NCBI GenBank assembly: GCA_013154295.1
Contig: JAADCS010000041.1
Location: 1-38,038 of the forward strand
Source of the DNA: Thermotogae bacterium
GTDB taxonomy: Bacteria; Hydrothermota; Hydrothermia; LBFQ01
Length of the DNA stretch: 38,038 bases
Reading direction: 5' to 3'
Part shown: piece after piece, positions 31,063 to 38,038 of the stretch
How positions within the stretch are numbered: position 1 is the first letter of the stretch
How the letters are laid out: every line of letters starts with the position of its first letter
Position numbers and translations under genes: made by a program
The notes under the pieces: generated by a model
What the model was told of the DNA's origin: nothing
What the model saw: only the letters and a program-made list of their open reading frames with translations
The model's database searches: none

Positions 31063-31493
31063 CAATGAAACAGCTTAGGTGAGAAAGCAAACAGGCTCCA
31101 AACTATGAAAACGGCGCTCAAGACCATCACCGCCCAGGAAAGCACCCTCTGACGATCTATGGAGTTCCTGTAGGGATATATAGGACGGGAAGGCCTACCT
31201 ATGAACATTCCCAGCTCGGTAAAGATGAGCCTCAGGCCGTTTAATCCATGAACAGCTACAGCGACCACCAAAAGCCACTCACCGATATGGGCTATGGGAT
31301 TATGGGCCACTCTCTCCATAGTAGCTTTCCAAGTCTCCGGCCCGAATATTCTCATACTGGTAACGATTATGTGAAGAGGTAGATAAAAGGCTAGAGCTAT
31401 ACCCGTTATACGATGAAGAAGAAAGAGATAGGCTTCAAGGTTATACTTTCCTCCGAAGACCCATCTAATAAACCCTTTTCTACGGTTGTACAT
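31062..31493 (-). CDS. sdhC: Succinate dehydrogenase/fumarate reductase cytochrome b subunit-like membrane protein
   Basis: 143 residues. A basic N-terminus is followed by three or four membrane helices. The SdhC signature lies in LEAYLFLLHRITGIALAFYLPLHIIV (the S/HR.TG motif and candidate heme-ligand His) and in VAVAVHGLNGLRLIFTELGMF (second His and the HG.NGLR motif). These subunits anchor the flavoprotein and Fe-S subunits to the membrane and reduce quinone. No sdhA, sdhB or sdhD lies beside it here. The ORF track starts at TTG 31499; ATG 31493 is 8 nt after a TATAAT box. It heads an operon with thpR. Family is fairly certain; operation without partners next door is unusual. Confidence 0.82.
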   Translation of the reverse strand: MYNRRKGFIRWVFGGKYNLEAYLFLLHRITGIALAFYLPLHIIVTSMRIFGPETWKATMERVAHNPIAHIGEWLLVVAVAVHGLNGLRLIFTELGMFIGRPSRPIYPYRNSIDRQRVLSWAVMVLSAVFIVWSLFAFSPKLFH

Positions 31494-31501
31494 AGGCAAT
31501 G

Positions 31502-31507
31502 ATTATA
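31502..31507 (-). promoter_or_regulatory. -10 box of sdhC, leaderless type
   Basis: GGGTATAAT on the - strand, 8 nt before ATG 31493. Confidence 0.65.
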
Positions 31508-31557
31508 CCCCCGAAGTTTAACCGCAAACCCCTCATTTGAAAATTCAAATCCGACCT

Positions 31558-31563
31558 TAGAAT
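31558..31563 (+). promoter_or_regulatory. -10 box of the small TPR gene
   Basis: ACCTTAGAAT, 10 nt before ATG 31574. A TTGAAA lies 15 nt upstream of it and might act as -35. Confidence 0.55.
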
Positions 31564-31573
31564 TGGAAGCTCC

Positions 31574-31837
31574 ATGGAAGTTGAGAGCGTTCTGGAAGAG
31601 GTGAAGTTCTATGTTCTGAACCGTAGGTACGAGGAGGCGGAGCGTCTCCTAAAAAAGGCCCTTGACGAAAGACCCAACGATGAGGAACTCCTCTACAACT
31701 TGGGTTTGGTGTATGAAATGCGATCCAAGGAGGAGGAGGCGAGTGAGATCTATAGAAGGATCATAGAACTCCATCCTGAAGGTAAGCGAAGGGAGGACGC
31801 CTTAAACAGACTCCGTAAGCTGGAAAGACCTCTCTAA
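31574..31837 (+). CDS. Small TPR-domain protein
   Basis: 87 residues with two to two and a half tetratricopeptide repeats: VLNRRYEEAERLLKKALDERPNDEELLYNLGLVYEMR and KEEEASEIYRRIIELHPEGKRREDALNRL. Pattern residues (Ala, Gly, Tyr, Pro at the usual positions) are kept. There is no signal peptide. Its stop is 2 nt before the start of the M16 peptidase, so both are likely one transcript, and the small TPR protein may be an adaptor for the protease; that is inference. No separate ribosome site for the second gene is seen. Confidence 0.75.
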   Translation: MEVESVLEEVKFYVLNRRYEEAERLLKKALDERPNDEELLYNLGLVYEMRSKEEEASEIYRRIIELHPEGKRREDALNRLRKLERPL

Positions 31838-31839
31838 AC

Positions 31840-33039
31840 ATGGAATGGGGCGATAGGATACGATTTCATACCCTTGAAAATGGTTTGACTTTGCTCTGGC
31901 ACCATTATCCCGAAGAGATCTCTGCGGTAGCACTTCTCTACAAGGCGGGATCCATACATGATCCTCCCGGTAGAACGGGAGTGGCCCACATCTTGGAACA
32001 TCTGATGTTTAACGGATCCCTTAACTACGCTCCCTTTAGTATGTATATAGACGCTTGGGGGGGACAGGACAATGCTTTTACCGATAGAGATATAACGGTG
32101 TATCATTCGGTGGTCCCGAAGGAACGTCTAAAGGATCTCCTACGTCTTGAAGTGGATAGGATGGAGAATCTCCTTCTATCAAACTTTGAGGCTGAAAAGG
32201 AGGTAATAGTTGAGGAGCATCTTTTGAGCGAGAACGAGGATGATGAACTTCTTTGGACGGAGGTTTTTGCCCAACTGTGGCCCGACTCTTCGTATGCTAA
32301 CCCTGTAAGTGGTTGGTTGGAAGACGTTCGGAATCTCACGCTCGGAGATGTCCAGGAGTTCTATCGTAAGTTTTACAGACCGAATAACGCCCTGTTGGTA
32401 ATAGCCACGGCATATGAGTTTGAAACCGTACGTAACATGGTTGAAGATCTCTTCTCCCCCCTATCACCCCGTTCTACTCCAATTCCCTTTAAATGTTCCG
32501 ATGCCCCCTATTCATGGTACAAGGAGGTGGAGGTAAGGGCAAACCGACCGAGGCGTTTCATCTTAGCCGTAAGATTGAAGGAACCCTCTTTACGTTACAA
32601 TGCCGCCTTGAATCTGTTTACAAGGATGCTGGACCTGGAGAGATCCTCCCCTCTATGGCCTTTGGTAGAGAGCGGTGATTTGGAACTCTTCAGCGTCCGC
32701 AACTACGAATACTCCGGTGGAAACGTATTGGCGGTTATCGGAGAAGTAGCCGCCGGGAATCACGTACCTTCACACGCCATATTGGATATTCTCATCGGTT
32801 TTGAACCCAATGAAGGCTCTTTGGAAAGGGTCAAAAGAATGCTCAAAAGTGAGTTTATCTTCAGTTACGAAGAAGCCGAAAGCGTAGCCCTTAACTCGGC
32901 TCTTACCTACTACCTCTTTGGGAAGCTACCTTCAATCCAGGAAAGCTTGGGAATTTATGAGGATATACGAACTACCGATCTACGTGAAATACAACGCCAG
33001 ATAGAAATATCTCCAAAAGTCACGGTCAGGTATCGGTGA
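31840..33039 (+). CDS. M16 family zinc metallopeptidase, single-unit
   Basis: 399 residues, the size of one M16 half-unit (N- and C-terminal homologous domains). The inverted zinc motif HxxEH reads AHILEHLMFNG, and the distal Glu is in EAEKEVIVEEHLL about 75 residues later. The GxxGxAHxxEH context (RTGVAHILEH) and YTDRDITVYH-type segment (FTDRDITVYHSVV) match processing-peptidase relatives. M16 enzymes of this size usually act as dimers or with an inactive partner. No second M16 gene is in the window. The gene follows the small TPR gene by 2 nt and overlaps cca by 14 nt, tail to tail. Lacks a signal peptide. Confidence 0.9.
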   Translation: MEWGDRIRFHTLENGLTLLWHHYPEEISAVALLYKAGSIHDPPGRTGVAHILEHLMFNGSLNYAPFSMYIDAWGGQDNAFTDRDITVYHSVVPKERLKDLLRLEVDRMENLLLSNFEAEKEVIVEEHLLSENEDDELLWTEVFAQLWPDSSYANPVSGWLEDVRNLTLGDVQEFYRKFYRPNNALLVIATAYEFETVRNMVEDLFSPLSPRSTPIPFKCSDAPYSWYKEVEVRANRPRRFILAVRLKEPSLRYNAALNLFTRMLDLERSSPLWPLVESGDLELFSVRNYEYSGGNVLAVIGEVAAGNHVPSHAILDILIGFEPNEGSLERVKRMLKSEFIFSYEEAESVALNSALTYYLFGKLPSIQESLGIYEDIRTTDLREIQRQIEISPKVTVRYR

Positions 33040-34417
33040 CGTTCTCCTTTAGGGTTTCATCCACCAGACGTTTTAGAACCTTCAAGGCTTCTTCTCTCGT
33101 TTTTATCACACCCTCGGCCCGCAGCTCCTCTATTTCGTTCAGTATTTTTTTGTAAATAGGACCGGGTGGAAGGCCAAGGGCCTTAATGTCGTGACCCGTT
33201 ACGAGGCGCGGGGGTCTGTTTCTTTCCGCCTCCATATCTCGAAGCAGATTCTCCAGTTTGCGGGCTAGTCGTAGCTGTCCAGCTACCCCCTCCGCCCTTA
33301 GAGGGGTAGCTAAGGCGTCGGCATAAGCCAAAAGGATAGTAGGAAAAGCCCATACACCGGTACGTCTATAGAACCTAAAGAGTGCACGGCGGGTTACATC
33401 GGGTGTGGCCAGAAGGTGAGGATGCATGTGTTCGGCTATCAAGAGAGCTATGTTCTCAGCCAATTCGTTACTCATACGCAATCTTTTAGCCACCCTCTTG
33501 AAGATCTTCGATCCTACGTAGTCGTGGCCGTGAAAGCTTATCTCACCCTTTTCATCCATTCTGTACGTGGCTGGCTTACCTACATCGTGAAACATCGTAC
33601 CCATAACGAGTATAAACCTACCCTCCCTATCCCGTACAGCATCCATTCGGTGCAAGTAATAGGTAAAGGGCCCATCTTCCAGGGTGTTAAGAGCCACGTT
33701 TAACCTTCGGAGGGCCAAGAGTGTGTGGGACCATACGTCTATCTCAAGCCCTTCTATGGGTTCGGTGAGTTTCTCCAGCTCGGGAAATACAGCGAAGAGG
33801 ACGCCGGTATCTGCCATCAGGTTCACCATCTCGTAAAAGTTACTCTGCGATAGGATCAGCTTAAGTTCGTAGGTTATCCTTTCAGGAGCTACGTGTTTCA
33901 AAAGGTGGGAGTTAGATCTGATCGCAAATAGGGTTCGGTCCTCTACTGTGAAGTTCAGCTGGGCGGCGAAGCGAAAAGTCCGAAGTATGCGTAGGGGGTC
34001 AGCTTTCAAGTTTTCCTCGGAGGTCATGCGCACCACACCGGTCTCAAGATCCCTGCGGCCTAAAAATGGATCTACAAACTCCCAGCGATCCAACGATACC
34101 CCTATGGCGTTGATGGTTAGATCTCTCTTAAGAAGGTCATCGTAGATATTACCGTCGATACGGGTAAGATCTATCTGTTCTCCCCCTAGCACCACCCTGT
34201 ATATACCGAACTCTTCACCCAATGGAATGAAAGCCCCCTTAAACTGTCTGGCTATCAATCTTCCGACCTTCTCCGGTTCCCACAGGGCTATATCCCAATC
34301 CTTAGGGACCTTTCCCAAAAGTAAATCCCTAACACTCCCGCCAATTAGAAAAGCATCTTTCGGAATCCACTGAAACCATTCCTTCTGGAGGAGGAGGTTT
34401 CTTATCACCTCAACCAT
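33026..34417 (-). CDS. cca: CCA tRNA nucleotidyltransferase / poly(A) polymerase family with HD domain
   Basis: 463 residues. The class II nucleotidyltransferase head has FLIGGSVRDLLLGKVPKDWDIAL, with the GGxVRD and DxD motifs, then KRDLTINAIG and a RILRTFRFAAQL neck segment. An HD domain follows (GTMFHDVGKPATY with His-Asp, FHGHDYVG, IAEHMHPH). It adds CCA to tRNA 3' ends, or part of it; in lineages with split enzymes A-adding and CC-adding activities are divided between two proteins, which cannot be resolved here. ATG 34417 overlaps the propeller gene stop by 13 nt, and a TACAAT box lies 11 nt before it. Confidence 0.9.
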   Translation of the reverse strand: MVEVIRNLLLQKEWFQWIPKDAFLIGGSVRDLLLGKVPKDWDIALWEPEKVGRLIARQFKGAFIPLGEEFGIYRVVLGGEQIDLTRIDGNIYDDLLKRDLTINAIGVSLDRWEFVDPFLGRRDLETGVVRMTSEENLKADPLRILRTFRFAAQLNFTVEDRTLFAIRSNSHLLKHVAPERITYELKLILSQSNFYEMVNLMADTGVLFAVFPELEKLTEPIEGLEIDVWSHTLLALRRLNVALNTLEDGPFTYYLHRMDAVRDREGRFILVMGTMFHDVGKPATYRMDEKGEISFHGHDYVGSKIFKRVAKRLRMSNELAENIALLIAEHMHPHLLATPDVTRRALFRFYRRTGVWAFPTILLAYADALATPLRAEGVAGQLRLARKLENLLRDMEAERNRPPRLVTGHDIKALGLPPGPIYKKILNEIEELRAEGVIKTREEALKVLKRLVDETLKENVTDT

Positions 34418-35643
34418 ACGAACCGCTTATTGTAAGTCCTGCCGTTTATCTTCACCCTCACAAAGTAAACACCCCTTTTGGCTTTGCCTCCCCCAGCCAC
34501 CGTACCGTCCCAGTAGAGCTTAAAGGAATGATGCTTAAAGCCACCGTATAGATGTTTTAAAACCTTGCCCGTGAATCCTACCACAGATACCTCCACGTGG
34601 GAAGGTTTCTCCAACTGCACGTATATCTCCACACCGGACGGCAGGTAGGAGACGACCACAGGATCTTCCTCCAAGAAGTAGGAGGAGAGGTCGTATCCTT
34701 CCATTTGGTTAACCTGTACGGAGAGGCGTTTTTGCCCATAGGTTACGATATATTCACCTGGAGATACAGGAATAAGACCCACAATAACTGAGTTTATAAG
34801 ATTCAAATCTTGGACGAGTACATCCTTGTCTCCTATACGCAGTACGAAGGGAAAGTTGGCGTAGAGGAAAGGGCGATAGAGAGGATAGGCGTGGAGTTTT
34901 CGCAGGCCATACACCAAATACAGTCGTCCGTTGTAAGCAGCGATGGCAAAGACCCTGCTTTCACCTCTAAAACTGCCATTTATACTGAGCATGTCTCCTT
35001 TGAGCTTCAGCCGAAGACCATCGAGGGAAGTATGGGGATCATAGCCTTTATCAGTATATACAACCGAGGGATGCCCACCCATGTAGGTTACGGCACCGTA
35101 CTCGGCGAATACCGCCGTATCACCACACACCACGAAGGAGGACCCCAAATCAAGCGTATCGGTCCTGCGCTGTGACACTATCAATGTAACGGCATCAGAA
35201 GAGGCGAAGAGCCTGCGTATACCGCCGATACCGCATACGGTCATATCCTTAGCTTTGTCCAAGATGAGGTTGAGCGAGTCATCCTTCAAAACGAAGAGGC
35301 CGGTTTCCGAGAGCAGAAAGATGGAGCCGCCGAGTTTGTACGCTTTGTGGTATCTACCCGTTATCCGCAAGGGTTTGAAATCCATAGCATCGTTGGACAT
35401 GATAACCACCGGAAAGGCCATATCATTTAGAGTTAGGAGGAGATGATTTTCGTCGTAGTAGGATATGTGAAGGACCTCCGAAAGGATCCCATCCACCTTG
35501 CGGGGTGTGGAGTTGGGGCCATCCTTTAGGAGGTAGAGCCCTCTATCTGTACCGACGTATATCTCAAAGTTCCTGTCACCGTCTATATCCACGCTGGCCA
35601 GGGTGTTGATACGTCCAAGATCCAAGAGGAGGAGATAAAACAT
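34405..35643 (-). CDS. Beta-propeller-like protein with FlgD/type IX-like C-terminal domain
   Basis: 412 residues from ATG 35643 (the track starts two codons earlier at TTG). The start runs into SVDIDGDRNFEIYVGTDRGLY, an FG-GAP-like calcium-binding motif, and propeller-like strands continue to about 290. The last 75 residues (VEVSVVGFTGKVLKHL, KLYWDGT, RGVYFVRVKINGRTYNKRFVW) match the FlgD-like or Por-secretion-tail pattern seen on exported proteins. A signal peptide would be expected but only FYLLLLDLG precedes the first motif. It follows the TPR gene with overlap of stop and start region. Exported or surface-attached is inferred. Confidence 0.7.
   Translation of the reverse strand: MFYLLLLDLGRINTLASVDIDGDRNFEIYVGTDRGLYLLKDGPNSTPRKVDGILSEVLHISYYDENHLLLTLNDMAFPVVIMSNDAMDFKPLRITGRYHKAYKLGGSIFLLSETGLFVLKDDSLNLILDKAKDMTVCGIGGIRRLFASSDAVTLIVSQRRTDTLDLGSSFVVCGDTAVFAEYGAVTYMGGHPSVVYTDKGYDPHTSLDGLRLKLKGDMLSINGSFRGESRVFAIAAYNGRLYLVYGLRKLHAYPLYRPFLYANFPFVLRIGDKDVLVQDLNLINSVIVGLIPVSPGEYIVTYGQKRLSVQVNQMEGYDLSSYFLEEDPVVVSYLPSGVEIYVQLEKPSHVEVSVVGFTGKVLKHLYGGFKHHSFKLYWDGTVAGGGKAKRGVYFVRVKINGRTYNKRFVWLR
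34429..34434 (-). promoter_or_regulatory. -10-like box of cca inside the propeller gene
   Basis: CTTACAAT on the - strand, 11 nt before ATG 34417, within the propeller gene's last codons. Confidence 0.4.
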
Positions 35644-35645
35644 GC

Positions 35646-37406
35646 TCAACCGCCCAACTGTTTGACGAACTGCTCCATCTGCTGGGCCTCTTTGGTTTTA
35701 CCGGCGGATCTGTAAAGCTTGGCGGCATTTTGAAATGCGATAAGTGCGTTGGCCTTCGCCGTCTCATCCCCACTCTCGTACTTTTTGTAGTATGCGAAAC
35801 CCAGGAACTTATAGGCATCGGCAAGTTTATCGGAGTTGGTAAAGGTTTGTACGAACTGTGTCAGGTAAGCTATGGCATTATCGTAGTCGTTCTTGGCAAA
35901 ATGCGCCAGAGCCAGGAGGTACAAAGCGTTCTCTATATCTTCACCGTTGGGGAACTTTTGAACGTACTGGCTGAAGTAAGTGATAGCAGTGTCATACTCC
36001 TTCATCTGATAGGCTATGTATCCGGCATTGAAGGTGGCTTTGGGAGTATACTGACTGTTGGGGAAGAGCTTTATAAACTGCGCGAACAACTTTAAGGCTT
36101 TGGGATAGGCTCCCTGTTTGTAGGCGGCTAAAGCCTTGTTGAAAACGGCCTCGGCACCCACTTCCGATCTTACGTACTGGGCTACCTCTGGTCTTTCGGC
36201 GATGAGCGCTTGCAGAAGCTTTTTAACGTTCTCGGCGTTCTTGTGGCCTGGATATTCTCGCAGGAATTGATCCCAAACCTCCGCAGCCCTGCGATAATCC
36301 TTTAGGCGGTAATACACCTTACCCAAAAGCTCCAAAACAGCAGGCCGGTCCTCTCCCTCGGGATACTTCTTTAGGTAATATTCAAGCTTCTCCTTAGCCT
36401 TTTCGTAACTACCTGCTTGGAAGAGAAGCTGTCCTAGGTAAGCTACCAGTTTAGCCGATCGGGGGTCATCCGGAAAGAACTGTATGAATCTTTCAAACCT
36501 CTGTTGGGCCTTCGTCATCTGACCCTTCTTGTAGGCCTCCATACCCGGTTTGTAGAAGAGAATCTCTCCGACGAGGGGGTTGGTCACCTTGAGATTGGGG
36601 GCCAGGGCTATATTATCACCGTACTTCTTCTCAACGTAGGCGAGGGAAGCGAGGATGGTGTCTTTGAGGAAGGGATAGTTGGCTAAAGCCTTCTCATACT
36701 GCTGAATAGCCTTGGGATAATCGCCGTATTCTGCGTACCATTCCGCCAGGATTATCTCAAATTTGGGCTTTTTGGGATGTCCTTTCTCTATGAGCCTTTT
36801 GAGCTCGGTTATAGCTTTAAACAGCTCACCTTTCTTTCGGTAGGCGAACACCTTAAGTATGGCAGCATCGTTTGCTTTTTTGGTGTTAGGAAAACGGCGC
36901 TGTAGTTCATCTACCAACGAGATGACGTTACTGTACGAGCCATTCATATAAGCCGAAAGGGCTGCAAAGTACAGAGCGTCGCGGTAGACATCCTCGTACT
37001 CTGGATAACGGGTAAGGGCTTTGAAGTACCGGTACGCGTCCAGATACCGTCCGATATTGTAGTATGCTATACCCAAACCCATGTAGAGGGGTATGACAGC
37101 AGGTTTTCTACCTCCGCTTAGGATCTCGGCTTTACGGAAAGTATCTATGGCTTCGTGGTATCTACCCATGTGTATGAGGCACCAACCGTTCCCGATGAAA
37201 CCTACGAGTCTTTTACCGGGAGCCTCACTGTTGTTTATAAGATCCTCGTAGTAGCCCTTTGCTCTCTGATATTGGCCGGAGTAGTATAGCCTTTCAGCCT
37301 TGGATACCAAAGCGCTGTATCGGTTGGTGAAGATGTCAGGAAGTGGTTTTTTGTAATCTGTTATCTTGGTTGGTATAAGCGCACCTAAGAGAAACAGGAC
37401 CGACAT
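35646..37406 (-). CDS. Exported multi-TPR protein
   Basis: 586 residues. The N-terminus MSVLFLLGALIPTKI is a short signal or anchor segment. The remainder is a run of more than a dozen TPR units, for example YYSGQYQRAKGYYEDLI, GRYLDAYRYFKALTRYPE, GSYEKAKEKLEYYLKKYPEG, GAYPKALKLFAQFIKLFPNS and NDYDNAIAYLTQFVQTF. Spacing and the FPN/YPE ends resemble YbgF/BamD-like periplasmic TPR proteins. It probably scaffolds an envelope complex. ATG 37406 is chosen over track start 37499 because the signal segment then is N-terminal and a TAGAAT box lies 10 nt upstream; the extra 31 residues of the track ORF overlap dut. It is followed without gap by the propeller gene. Confidence 0.83.
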   Translation of the reverse strand: MSVLFLLGALIPTKITDYKKPLPDIFTNRYSALVSKAERLYYSGQYQRAKGYYEDLINNSEAPGKRLVGFIGNGWCLIHMGRYHEAIDTFRKAEILSGGRKPAVIPLYMGLGIAYYNIGRYLDAYRYFKALTRYPEYEDVYRDALYFAALSAYMNGSYSNVISLVDELQRRFPNTKKANDAAILKVFAYRKKGELFKAITELKRLIEKGHPKKPKFEIILAEWYAEYGDYPKAIQQYEKALANYPFLKDTILASLAYVEKKYGDNIALAPNLKVTNPLVGEILFYKPGMEAYKKGQMTKAQQRFERFIQFFPDDPRSAKLVAYLGQLLFQAGSYEKAKEKLEYYLKKYPEGEDRPAVLELLGKVYYRLKDYRRAAEVWDQFLREYPGHKNAENVKKLLQALIAERPEVAQYVRSEVGAEAVFNKALAAYKQGAYPKALKLFAQFIKLFPNSQYTPKATFNAGYIAYQMKEYDTAITYFSQYVQKFPNGEDIENALYLLALAHFAKNDYDNAIAYLTQFVQTFTNSDKLADAYKFLGFAYYKKYESGDETAKANALIAFQNAAKLYRSAGKTKEAQQMEQFVKQLGG

Positions 37407-37416
37407 ACCACCACTA

Positions 37417-37422
37417 ATTCTA
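37417..37422 (-). promoter_or_regulatory. -10 box of the TPR/propeller unit
   Basis: CCCTTAGAAT on the - strand, 10 nt before ATG 37406. It lies between this gene and the dut stop codon. Confidence 0.6.
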
Positions 37423-37449
37423 AGGGGGAAAACGTCTCCTTGGGGAAAT

Positions 37450-37866
37450 TTAGACCTTACCTGAACTTCCAAACCCTCTGTTTCCTCTAAAAGTTTCACC
37501 TATTTCGTTCTCCTCAATCTCCCATTCAACCACCTTTATGGGTACCATCTGGGCGATCTTCTCTCCTACCCGTATCCGTATCCTCTCGGTAAAAGAGATC
37601 ATCACGACCTTTATCTCTCCACGATACCCCCAATCTATCACACCTGCCAAGGTATGAACTCCTCTGATCGCCATGGAGGAACGATCCTTGAGGAAAGCTC
37701 CCCACCCTTTGGGAAATTCCACGGCTATTCCCGTCGGTACTGCCGTAGGTTTCAGAGGTTTTAGGATTACATCCTCCACAGCATAAAGATCATATCCCAA
37801 GTCTCCCTCATAAGCCCGCGTAGGTAATTTTGCCTTAGGATGAAGACGTCGTATCTTAAGCTTCAT
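37450..37866 (-). CDS. dut: Deoxyuridine 5'-triphosphate nucleotidohydrolase
   Basis: 138 residues, typical trimeric dUTPase. It splits dUTP to dUMP and pyrophosphate, keeping uracil out of DNA. The five motifs are visible in order: YEGDLGYDLYA (1), KDRSSMA (2), LAGVIDWGYRGEIKV (3), GEKIAQMV (4), and RGNRGFGSSGK (5). The ORF track begins at 37893; ATG 37866 gives the normal MKLKIRRLHPKAKLPTRA start and lies 7 nt after a TAGAAT box that the longer ORF would read through. Confidence 0.94.
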   Translation of the reverse strand: MKLKIRRLHPKAKLPTRAYEGDLGYDLYAVEDVILKPLKPTAVPTGIAVEFPKGWGAFLKDRSSMAIRGVHTLAGVIDWGYRGEIKVVMISFTERIRIRVGEKIAQMVPIKVVEWEIEENEIGETFRGNRGFGSSGKV

Positions 37867-37873
37867 TACGCAA

Positions 37874-37879
37874 ATTCTA
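37874..37879 (-). promoter_or_regulatory. -10 box of dut, leaderless type
   Basis: TTTAGAAT on the - strand, 7 nt before ATG 37866. It is divergent from the box at 37915-37920, with 35 nt between. Confidence 0.65.
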
Positions 37880-37914
37880 AACGTGGCACCCACTAAAAAT
37901 CGGAGAACTTCCGT

Positions 37915-37920
37915 TAGAAT
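37915..37920 (+). promoter_or_regulatory. -10 box of the last, truncated gene
   Basis: CGTTAGAAT ends 6 nt before GTG 37927. Confidence 0.55.
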
Positions 37921-37926
37921 ACCAGT

Positions 37927-38038
37927 GTGGAAAAGTATATTTCAGACCATCTCCGCTATAGGACGCTGGATGAATATGTGGAGGTTGTAATAGACAGTTT
38001 TAAGCGTTCAAGTTTTAGGGAACATCTTAATCGCTTCC
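37927..38038 (+). CDS. Start of an unknown gene (3' truncated by window edge)
   Basis: 37 codons are visible from GTG 37927 to the window end, reading MEKYISDHLRYRTLDEYVEV and continuing with SFKRSSFREHLNRF. The frame is open and helical in character. It is not in the ORF track because of its length. The start is supported by the TAGAAT box at the common 6-nt spacing. Too little sequence to assign a family. Confidence 0.55.
   Translation, partial: MEKYISDHLRYRTLDEYVEVVIDSFKRSSFREHLNRF

Noticed and set aside
37407-37499. Longer N-terminus of the big TPR protein from 37499
   Set aside because: It would overlap dut by 50 nt, includes the TAGAAT box as coding sequence, and would bury the signal-like segment.

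Overview
The window looks like chromosomal DNA of a bacterium with a compact, probably thermophilic genome. Proteins are rich in Glu, Lys and Arg, genes abut or overlap, and nearly all space is coding. A LolC/E-type permease, a lipobox protein, a decayed small beta-barrel-like reading frame, a large TPR protein with a signal peptide and a propeller protein ending in a FlgD/type IX-like sorting tail suggest a diderm envelope. I cannot name the phylum from sequence alone. An uncultivated FCB-related or WOR-3/Hydrothermae-like candidate lineage is my guess, not a result. I saw no rRNA, tRNA, insertion sequence, prophage or CRISPR array.

Layout. 1-420 is the 3' end of hemW. 421-1521 is low-density DNA with a 37-nt palindromic repeat and small uncertain ORFs. 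1522-4259 holds ruvX and a PTPS-III-type pterin enzyme facing an RlmI-like methyltransferase, then an ABC-2 permease. 4272-4886 contains a decayed reading frame broken by one stop codon. 4902-13056 is a long + strand run: pheT, a ZapB-like coiled coil, two ZapA-like proteins, rny, a two-domain oxidoreductase, icd and a Usp protein, closed by a terminator. On the - strand follow a TatD-like hydrolase with glnA, and a frameshifted DUF1640-like coiled-coil gene. 16289-22499 (+) carries a cupin, a LolC/E-type permease, a membrane protein with a vWA-like N-terminus, folC, an alpha/beta hydrolase and an M20 peptidase. murC faces a lipoprotein plus phosphohexomutase pair. 25828-31493 (-) holds an ankyrin-DUF1963 protein, a glycosyltransferase, a WD40-like protein, an unknown protein, thpR and an orphan sdhC. 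A small TPR protein and M16 peptidase (+) meet cca (-). The window ends with a propeller/TPR pair, dut and the start of an unknown gene.

The most striking property is not a single gene. At 23 genes, plus one decayed frame, a -10-like hexamer (TAGAAT, TAAAAT, TATAAT or TACAAT, once TAAACT; often inside CCTTAGAAT) lies only 4 to 11 nt before the start codon. With normal -10 to +1 spacing these transcripts would begin at, or within a few bases of, the start codon, so they should be leaderless. Several genes inside operons instead have Shine-Dalgarno sequences or overlapping stop/start pairs. The pattern also fixes many starts that the longest-ORF track places too far upstream, and it exposes two divergent promoter pairs with exactly the same 27-nt distance between their -10 boxes.
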